NCBI GenBank assembly: GCA_903959115.1
Contig: CAJBVU010000149.1
Span: 1-5,099 of the forward strand
Reading direction: 5' to 3'
Source of the DNA: an uncultured Bacteroidota bacterium
Lineage (GTDB): Bacteria; Bacteroidota; Bacteroidia; NS11-12g; UBA955
DNA length: 5,099 nucleotides
This document shows positions 1-5,099 of the stretch, one piece after another. The notes under the pieces are model-generated. The model did not search any database and had not been told where the DNA came from. It was given only the letters and a program-made list of their open reading frames with translations. A program made the position numbers and the translations under genes. Positions within the stretch are counted from its first letter, which is position 1. Each line of letters starts with the position of its first letter.

Positions 1-17
1 ACCACATTTAACATATC

Positions 18-1013
18 ATGAAAATTATTATTACAGGCGCTTCTGGACTCATTGGGAAACGACTCTGCAAAGTATTGAGGCAGAATGGTTTTGACGTTGA
101 GTTGTTGAAACGACATGACTATAACAATACAATCGGCCAAAAAGATTGGTTACCGAGAAAAAATATTTTTTGGTCGAATCCTGAAATTCTAGAAAACGCG
201 GATGCCGTCGTTCATTTGGCGGGGGCTAACGTTGCTAGACCGTGGACAAAAGCCTACAAAAAAGAAATTTTAGAAAGTCGTACAATTGGCACAACTGCAT
301 TGATGCAGGCCTGCAGTTCTTGTTCAAATCCACCCAAGCACATCATTTCTGCCAGCGGCATTGGATATTATGCGGAAGCCGTTCCCCACACGCTTACCGA
401 GGAGAGTAAATTGGGTAATGGGTTTTTGGCTGAAATCTGTAAAGTTTGGGAAGAGAGCTTATTCAACAATAACACAAAGCAAATTCCACTGAGCGTTGTC
501 CGAACAGGACTGGTGCTATCGAACAAAAGTAAAATTGTTGAGGCTGCAAAAATCCAGTTCTTACTCAGCGGCATGGTTGGTTCTGTGGGCAATCAAGATA
601 ACCAATGGAGTTGGATTCACATTGTTGATTTGTGCAACCTCTATATCGCTTTGATTGAAGGCACTATACAACCTGGCATTTACAACGGCGTGGCGCCCAA
701 TCCCTGCACACAGGGTGAATTTGGAAAGGCCTATGAGCAACATCCGACATTCAAATCACCAAAATATTTGATTTATTTGCAATTACAATTTTGGATTGCC
801 AAGCGGTTGAATGGATTGATTCGCTTATTAGGCATTCAAAAACGACCCATCATTCCGGAATGGGTGATAAAACTCGCCTGGGGCGAACGCTCCGTCATCG
901 CATTAACTAACCAATATGTATCGGCGCAAAAAACATTGAGCCAAGGATTTTGTTATCAATATCCAACCATTGATTCGGCCATGCAGCATTTGCAAGGTCA
1001 CCCAGAAATCTGA
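18..1013 (+). CDS. TIGR01777 (YfcH-like) NAD(P)-binding SDR family protein
   Basis: This is a complete 331-residue protein of the extended short-chain dehydrogenase/epimerase type, probably cytoplasmic; the substrate of this family is not established. The N-terminal Rossmann fold carries GASGLIG (residues 7-13, GxxGxxG dinucleotide site). HLAGANVA (66-73), SASGIGYY (111-118), VRTGLVLS (161-168) and WSWIHIVD (197-204) follow in the order typical of the family. The C-terminus (about 277-325: RPIIPEW, then GE, then QGFCYQYP) matches the DUF1731 tail. The family is usually near 300 residues. The excess seems to be a hydrophobic stretch of about 25-30 residues (roughly 243-272) between the NGVAPNP-EFGKAY segment and RPIIP. 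ATG at 18 is chosen because it lies immediately before the Rossmann strand (MKIIITGASG). Only 17 bases precede it, with no visible ribosome binding site. The TGA stop overlaps the ATG of the photolyase gene, so the two are probably co-transcribed and translationally coupled. TIGR01777 proteins are, as I recall, recurrent photolyase neighbours, but no functional link is proven. Confidence 0.93.
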   Translation: MKIIITGASGLIGKRLCKVLRQNGFDVELLKRHDYNNTIGQKDWLPRKNIFWSNPEILENADAVVHLAGANVARPWTKAYKKEILESRTIGTTALMQACSSCSNPPKHIISASGIGYYAEAVPHTLTEESKLGNGFLAEICKVWEESLFNNNTKQIPLSVVRTGLVLSNKSKIVEAAKIQFLLSGMVGSVGNQDNQWSWIHIVDLCNLYIALIEGTIQPGIYNGVAPNPCTQGEFGKAYEQHPTFKSPKYLIYLQLQFWIAKRLNGLIRLLGIQKRPIIPEWVIKLAWGERSVIALTNQYVSAQKTLSQGFCYQYPTIDSAMQHLQGHPEI

Positions 1014-2335
1014 TGCAAAAAACTATTTACTTTTGGTTCCGTCGCGATTTGCGTCTCAACGACAACCACGGCCTTTACAAAGCCCTAAAATTGGCAGAAT
1101 CAAAGCAGCTGCGAGTGCAATGCGTATTCATATTTGACACCAAAATCCTAAGTCGTTTATCCAACAAGCGCGATGCTCGCGTTCAATTTTTGCATCGTGA
1201 AATAACCTCAATAAAACATGAATTACGCAGTCATGGAAGTGATTTAGAGGTGTGGCATGGAGACCCAATAGACCTTTGGAAAAACGCCATCATCCAAAAT
1301 ACCCCTCACGCTGTTTTTTGCAATTCAGATTACGAACCATCTGCGATAAATCGCGATAATGAAGTCGCCCAATTTTGCGCCAACAAGAATGTTTCATTCC
1401 AATCATTTAAAGACATTTGCATTTTTGAGAAATCAGAAGTGGTAAAGGACGATACCAAACCATATACGGTATACACCCCTTACAGCAAAAAATGGAAGGC
1501 GAAATTGGCAGAAAATACAATTGAGTTTTATCCGTCCGAGACTAAGCTCGACCATTTATCGCATCAAAAAGAAACTGAAAACTTCCCCATACCAAGCTTG
1601 GCTGATTTGGGATTTGTGTCGTTCGATTTTGAATACCCAGAAAAAACGGTGACTCAAACGCTGATCAAGGAATACACCAACAAGCGAAATTTCCCAGCTG
1701 AACGTGGAACGAGCAAGTTGGGATTGCATTTCAGATTCGGCACCATCAGCATACGAGAAAAATTACAAAAAGCCCTTTCACTGAATGAGACATTTGTCAA
1801 TGAGCTGATATGGAGAGACTTCTACCTACAAATCTTATGGCATTTCCCTCAGGTAGTTGGGAATGCATTCAAACCCCAGTACGATCGCATTCAATGGCGC
1901 AATGATGAAGCAGAATTTGAAAAGTGGAAATCAGGCAATACTGGCTACCCCATCGTAGATGCTGGCATGAGAGAATTAAATACCACCGGCTTCATGCACA
2001 ATCGCGTCCGCATGATAGTGGCTAGCTTCCTCACAAAACATTTACTGATTGATTGGCGCTGGGGCGAAGCGTATTTTGCTGAAAAACTATTGGATTTTGA
2101 ATTGGCGAGCAACAATGGTGGTTGGCAATGGGCTGCAGGTTGTGGTGTAGATGCTGCGCCTTACTTTAGGGTGTTCAATCCAACGCTTCAAACTGAAAAG
2201 TTCGATAAAAACTTCGAATACATAAAAAAATGGGTCCCAGAATTTGGAACCCATAACTATTCAAAACCCATGGTTGACCATGCTTTTGCGAGAAATCGTT
2301 GTTTAGAAACGTATAAATCTGCGCTAAACGAGTAA
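1013..2335 (+). CDS. phrB: Deoxyribodipyrimidine photolyase, class I CPD type (cryptochrome/photolyase family)
   Basis: This 440-residue FAD enzyme should use blue/near-UV light to split cyclobutane pyrimidine dimers in DNA. The N-terminal alpha/beta antenna domain starts at FWFRRDLRLND (7-17) and runs to about 130. The helical FAD domain begins near TSKLGLHFRFGTIS (233-246). Key residues line up with E. coli PhrB: E264 and W267 (NELIWRDF; E274/W277), N330 and M334 (MHNRVRM; N341/M345), N367 (N378, near flavin N5) and W373 (W384). The electron-transfer tryptophan triad is intact as W295 (RIQW), W348 (LIDWR) and W371 (NNGGWQW), matching W306/W359/W382. MHNRVRM, rather than the HHLARH-type motif of (6-4) enzymes, argues for CPD repair. 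WAAGCGVDAAPYF replaces the enterobacterial WAASTGTDAAPYF, a form I associate with Bacteroidota. Length is slightly below the usual 470. The identity of the antenna cofactor cannot be read. The ATG lies within TGATG at the end of the SDR gene. The TAA stop directly abuts the prfB stop on the other strand, and codons for KKWVPEFGTH (405-414) overlap the antisense prfB terminator. Confidence 0.95.
   Translation: MQKTIYFWFRRDLRLNDNHGLYKALKLAESKQLRVQCVFIFDTKILSRLSNKRDARVQFLHREITSIKHELRSHGSDLEVWHGDPIDLWKNAIIQNTPHAVFCNSDYEPSAINRDNEVAQFCANKNVSFQSFKDICIFEKSEVVKDDTKPYTVYTPYSKKWKAKLAENTIEFYPSETKLDHLSHQKETENFPIPSLADLGFVSFDFEYPEKTVTQTLIKEYTNKRNFPAERGTSKLGLHFRFGTISIREKLQKALSLNETFVNELIWRDFYLQILWHFPQVVGNAFKPQYDRIQWRNDEAEFEKWKSGNTGYPIVDAGMRELNTTGFMHNRVRMIVASFLTKHLLIDWRWGEAYFAEKLLDFELASNNGGWQWAAGCGVDAAPYFRVFNPTLQTEKFDKNFEYIKKWVPEFGTHNYSKPMVDHAFARNRCLETYKSALNE
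2224..2253 (-). terminator. Intrinsic terminator of prfB, embedded antisense in the photolyase gene
   Basis: In the minus-strand transcript UGGGUUCCA (2253-2245) pairs with UGGGACCCA (2239-2231) around the loop AAUUC. The stem has nine consecutive pairs, including one U-G wobble, and is followed at once by seven U (2230-2224). This is the classic rho-independent layout, 82 bases beyond the prfB stop codon. It is directional. In the plus-strand RNA the wobble becomes a C-A mismatch and no U tract follows, so it should not stop photolyase transcription. The same bases encode KKWVPEFGTH of the photolyase. The structure is seen directly; termination activity is inferred. Confidence 0.78.
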
Positions 2336-3434
2336 TTACTTTTTCAATTCTCCACCACTGGCCGCCAACAAATAACTCTTGATAAATGGCCAAATATCGC
2401 CGTCCATCACGTTGTTAACATTGCTAGTTTCTTCGCCTGTACGGACATCTTTCACCAGCTTATAAGGATGGAAAACGTAGTTGCGAATCTGTGATCCCCA
2501 CTCGATTTTCATCTTTCCATCTTCGATTTCTGCACGGGCAGCATTTCTTTTGGCGATCTCCAATTCGTATAAGCGAGATTTCAGCATTTGCATGGCACGT
2601 TCGCGGTTTCCTAGCTGACTTCTATCAACCTGACAAACCACAACGATACCTGTAGGCGTATGCGTTAACTGAACCTTGGTTTCCACCTTGTTTACATTCT
2701 GACCACCGGCACCACCTGATCTACTCGTGTGTAATTCAACGTCTTGCGGCCGAATTTCAATTTCGATGGTATCATCCACCAACGGATAAACATATATACT
2801 CACAAAGGAGGTATGTCGTCGAGCGTTTGAATCAAATGGCGAAATTCTCACCATACGATGCACACCATTTTCGCCCTTTAAATATCCAAAGGCAAAATCT
2901 CCCTTGATTTCCAAGGAAACACTCTTCACCCCTGCCACATCACCATCCTGTCGGTCTAGCTCTGTAATTGAAAATCCATTTTTTTCAGCCCACATCAAAT
3001 ACATACGCATCAACATCTGAGCCCAATCGCAACTTTCCGTTCCGCCAGCACCCGCATTGATTTCAAGTACACATCCCAAATGATCTTCTTCACTTTGGAG
3101 CATATTTTTAAACTCCAAATCTTCAACCATTTGCATCAGCTCGAGGTATTGAGCATGCACCTCATCTGCCGTGGCTTCTCCAATTTCTTGAAATTCAACC
3201 AACACGCCTAAATCTTCTATGACACCAATGATTTTACCAAAGGCATCGGTCCAGATTTTCTTATCTTTAATTTTCTTAAGATGTAATTCAGCTTTTTTTG
3301 AATCGTCCCAAAACTTTGGGTCTAATGTTTGTTCTTCTTCGTCGGCGATTTCCGCAAGTTTCCTATCGACGTCAAAGATACCTCCTCAAAGCCTCTGCAC
3401 GGCCTTTTAAATCTTTAAATTGCTCTGTATTCAC
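2336..3434 (-). CDS. prfB: Peptide chain release factor 2 (RF2), expressed by programmed +1 frameshift
   Basis: RF2 recognises UGA and UAA stop codons in the ribosomal A site and triggers peptide release. The coding sequence joins 3434-3375 (20 codons, GTG AAT ACA GAG ...) to 3373-2336 after a +1 shift at CTT TGA C. The product is 365 residues, the same length as E. coli RF2. The first segment ends EALRRYL and the second begins DVDRKLAEIADEEEQTLDPKFWDD, the usual RF2 N-terminal helical domain. In joined numbering the UGA-reading SPF tripeptide is 198-200. The catalytic GGQ is 243-245, inside RSGGAGGQNVNK (238-249). SPF rather than a PxT motif identifies RF2 and not RF1. The GTG at 3434 is chosen because an in-frame TAA lies upstream (3482-3480), no in-frame ATG occurs between it and the shift site, and MNTEQFKDLKGRAEALRRYL fits related RF2 N-termini. 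There is no Shine-Dalgarno sequence before it. A second GTG eight codons upstream is possible but less likely. Calling the ORF from the internal GTG at 3205 would lose 76 residues. The gene lies 85 bases downstream of the transporter on the same strand. Confidence 0.95.
3371..3386 (-). promoter_or_regulatory. prfB: prfB programmed +1 ribosomal frameshift site
   Basis: Read on the minus strand this is AGG AGG TAT CTT TGA C. It has all the parts of the bacterial RF2 recoding site. An internal Shine-Dalgarno-like AGGAGG (3386-3381) sits three bases before the slippery CTT (3377-3375). An in-frame TGA (3374-3372) follows, with a C after it that weakens termination. When RF2 is scarce, the tRNA on CTT slips forward to TTT and translation continues at GAC (Asp21). 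When RF2 is abundant, the 20-residue peptide is released. This is the established RF2 autoregulatory circuit. The reading frame after the shift is continuous to the prfB stop at 2336, which supports a functional site rather than a sequencing error. The E. coli version has AGGGGG in place of AGGAGG; the rest is the same. Confidence 0.95.
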
Positions 3435-3438
3435 GGGG

Positions 3439-3446
3439 CAAAGATA
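3439..3446 (-). promoter_or_regulatory. Possible Bacteroidota-type -7 promoter box for prfB
   Basis: TATCTTTG on the minus strand matches the Bacteroidota -7 consensus TAnnTTTG. It ends four bases before the proposed GTG start of prfB. I see no TTG-type -33 element at the usual spacing. Transcription from this box would begin almost at the GTG, giving a leaderless or nearly leaderless mRNA. A chance match is quite possible: the same eight bases occur again inside the frameshift site (3380-3373), where they serve recoding. prfB may instead be read through from the transporter gene. Confidence 0.25.
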
Positions 3447-3468
3447 GGCGCAAATCACAAGACCATGT

Positions 3469-3480
3469 AGATAATTATCT
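3469..3480. repeat. 12-bp perfect palindrome upstream of prfB
   Basis: AGATAATTATCT is its own reverse complement. It lies in the 85-base gap between the transporter stop and the prfB start, about 35 bases upstream of the prfB GTG. It could be an operator for a dimeric regulator or simply AT-rich chance. It has no GC stem and no T tract, so it does not look like a terminator for the transporter gene. The rest of the gap (3435-3519) shows no other convincing signal. Confidence 0.3.
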
Positions 3481-3519
3481 TATCATCAAACCCAATGTAT
3501 GGCTGAATAATTCCGATTG

Positions 3520-5077
3520 TTAAGAAGAACGATAAGCAATCTCATGATACGTTTTGGCGTGAGGACCCAAGAATACACGAGAATAAATTCGAATCATCGC
3601 CAAACCATCGACAATAAAACTCACAGAAACACATGTCGCTAGAACCCATTGATTTTCATGAATATGACTAAAAATCAAATCTTCACCTACAAATGATGGA
3701 GTGATTGGGAACCCGCTGATTGCCAATCCGCAAATCAAAAATGACAAGGCGTACCATTTGTGCTCATAAACATGTCCTTGGAAGTGATGTAAATGCAAAT
3801 TACCCTCTTGTTTTTTTTGAAGTGAAATCACGTAATGACCTGCAAAAGCAGCCACAACCACGCCACTGAGATAAAGTACCACATGACTATATGTAAAATG
3901 CTCATTGAACGATACGGCGAGCGCGATAAATCCATGATTGAATGCAATTAACCACCAAGCCAATCGAACGTTTTTCTTTTCTGCAAAGGCACGTAAAACC
4001 AAAATCAACCCTACAAAGGCAAAGAAAATTGAGGTCGCTGTGCTTGACGTATGTTGCAACTGATCAAAGTAATACAACAACCCCAACCCAACGAACATCA
4101 ATGGAATAAAGAAATACCATACATGTCGTTCCCGGATAAAAGAAAATACCCTTCCACCCCACTTTAATGGCGACCAGAACAGATGGAAATTCAATTTTTC
4201 CAAGTTGAATTCTTTGATGCTCAATACGTACAATGAATTCACAATTGACTTGGGCAACCATTGAATTCTAGAATGGGCTTGTTGTTTGAAATTATAGAAT
4301 TGTTCGCGAATCAAATAGCTGACAACAGAAGGAGAAACCAGCAATTGATAAGTCCTTAAAAAGGCATTCCCACAAAAATGGAATAGCGCCAAATCAACCC
4401 AACCCAGACTGATTTCGGTAAATATCAACCCAATTTGTGCTATCGATGCGTAAGCAATCTGACTTTTCACAGAGGATTGAACGCGGGCAATGTTTGTAGC
4501 AATAAATGAGGTAACTACCCCCATGATTCCCATGAAAATCCTCACGCTGGTTTGAAATTCTAGGAAAGGGTAAGTTCTCAGCATCAAAAAGACGCCCAAG
4601 TGAACACTCAAGGAACCATAGAAAATGGCTGACGACGGTGTGGGGCCTTCCATCGCTCTAGGCAACCAGGACGAGAATGGCAGCTGTGCAGATTTGGCAT
4701 AAGCCGATATCAATAGAAGCAAGGCAATCATTGCTCCAATTAAATTGTGGGTTTGAATGTGCTCGTGTACCAATTCCAAATTCACCAATTTGGCAAACGT
4801 GATATTCTCATGCCACAAATGATGCATCAACCACATCGCTAGGATCAAACCTATATCGCCAATTCGATAAATCGAAAAAACACGAACTGCATTTTTCACT
4901 GGTAAATACCGCTCACGATAGAATGAAATAAGCAAGAAGGACGATATACCTAGTATTTCCCAGCCGATGAATAAGGTTTCCAAATTCCCTGAGAAAATGG
5001 CTAAGTTATATCCCAAATTGAAAAACCAAACCGTATTAAAGAACCTTTTGTAGCCCTTTTCTCTGTGTAGATAGTAC
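3520..5077 (-). CDS. Proton-conducting membrane transporter subunit, NuoL/MrpA/DabB-like (N-terminus missing)
   Basis: At least 518 native residues of a multi-spanning inner-membrane protein of the proton-translocating antiporter family (PF00361 type) remain. Numbering here counts the six adapter-affected codons. TM5-like GWEILG (44-49) holds E46, matching the NuoL channel Glu (E144 in E. coli). AYAKSAQLPFSSWLPRAMEGPTPSSA (131-156) is the family signature, with K134 matching NuoL K229. QIAYASIAQIG (212-222) is the TM8-region motif. In the following segment H239-N243-R247 aligns with NuoL H334-H338-K342, so His became Asn and Lys became Arg. GFPITPSFVGED (461-472) resembles the GFFSKDE region, with Glu471 where NuoL has Lys. 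It lies some 165 residues farther along than in NuoL, with extra hydrophobic segments at about 326-341, 353-369, 376-393 and 402-424. A His-rich loop (HLHHFQGHVYEH, 434-445) follows. It is probably not the housekeeping NuoL. A DabB-like partner of a DUF2309/DabA protein is plausible, but no dabA is in the window. The gene ends with TAA at 3522-3520; the other end runs into adapter, so the true start is absent. Confidence 0.88.
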
Positions 5078-5099
5078 AGATCGGAAGAGCACACGTCTG
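5078..5099. other. Illumina TruSeq adapter remnant (not genomic)
   Basis: The last 22 bases begin AGATCGGAAGAGC and continue ACACGTCTG, an exact match to the start of the TruSeq Read 1 3' adapter. Read on the minus strand in the transporter frame it yields V/M-C-S-S-D-L, a well-known false N-terminus in metagenomic proteins. The apparent GTG start at 5094 is therefore artificial, and genomic sequence ends at or just before 5077. A few matching bases at the junction could be genomic by chance. Confidence 0.98.

Noticed and set aside
368..743. Two minus-strand ORFs (368-592 and 561-743) within the SDR gene
   Set aside because: They are shadows of a well-supported gene on the other strand, with no domain signatures or start signals.
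2231..2253. The same hairpin as a terminator or attenuator for photolyase on the plus strand
   Set aside because: In plus-strand RNA the stem has a C-A mismatch, is not followed by U residues, and would fall inside the coding region before its end.
2806..2815. AGGAGG followed closely by ATG on the plus strand, resembling a ribosome binding site and start
   Set aside because: The ATG opens only five codons before a stop and lies antisense within prfB, where the same bases encode His-Thr-Ser-Phe. The spacing is also too short.
3372..3374. In-frame TGA in prfB as evidence of a pseudogene or sequencing error
   Set aside because: The surrounding bases are the conserved RF2 frameshift signal, and the joined product has exactly the expected length and sequence features.
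3373..3380. TATCTTTG as a second -7 promoter box
   Set aside because: It is part of the TAT CTT TGA recoding signal inside prfB and is explained fully by the frameshift function.
3219..3410. A 63-codon plus-strand ORF across the prfB N-terminal region
   Set aside because: It is antisense to the RF2 N-terminal domain and the frameshift site, has no recognisable domain or start signal, and overlaps strongly conserved coding sequence.
4064..4261. A 65-codon minus-strand ORF in another frame within the transporter gene
   Set aside because: It overlaps the membrane protein frame, which has clear family motifs on both sides, and shows no independent coding evidence.

Overview
The window is about 5.1 kb of gene-dense, moderately AT-rich bacterial DNA with two pairs of genes facing each other tail to tail. 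It looks like a short-read (probably metagenomic) contig from a member of the Bacteroidota. The grounds are the style of the photolyase C-terminus, the N-terminus of release factor 2, the NuoL-like transporter subtype and the near absence of Shine-Dalgarno sequences at gene starts. This assignment comes from remembered family resemblance, not from a search.

Left half, + strand: a TIGR01777/YfcH-type NAD(P)-binding SDR protein (18-1013) overlaps by one base (TGATG) with a CPD-type class I DNA photolyase (1013-2335). The two form a translationally coupled pair whose promoter lies off the left edge. Right half, - strand: a NuoL/MrpA/DabB-like proton-conducting membrane protein (3520-5077, N-terminus missing) is followed after 85 bases by prfB (3434 down to 2336), encoding peptide chain release factor 2.

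Three points matter most to a reader. (1) prfB carries the classic programmed +1 frameshift (AGGAGG-TAT-CTT-TGA-C, 3371-3386). The true product is a 365-residue protein assembled from two frames; a plain ORF call loses the first 76 residues. (2) The stop codons of the photolyase and prfB directly abut (TAA|TTA, no gap). The apparent intrinsic terminator of prfB sits inside the photolyase coding sequence (2224-2253, antisense), a neat case of overprinted regulatory and coding information. (3) The last 22 bases (5078-5099) are Illumina TruSeq adapter sequence, not genome. The apparent start of the transporter (M-C-S-S-D-L) is an artefact and the gene is truncated there.

I see no mobile element, CRISPR array, tRNA or rRNA. 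I also see no convincing undescribed system. The most biologically open item is the transporter, which keeps the NuoL proton-channel glutamate and first lysine but replaces other channel residues (His to Asn, Lys to Arg, probably Lys to Glu) and has a long extra membrane region. It may belong to a specialised, possibly DabB-like, inorganic-carbon or ion transport complex whose partner would lie outside the window.
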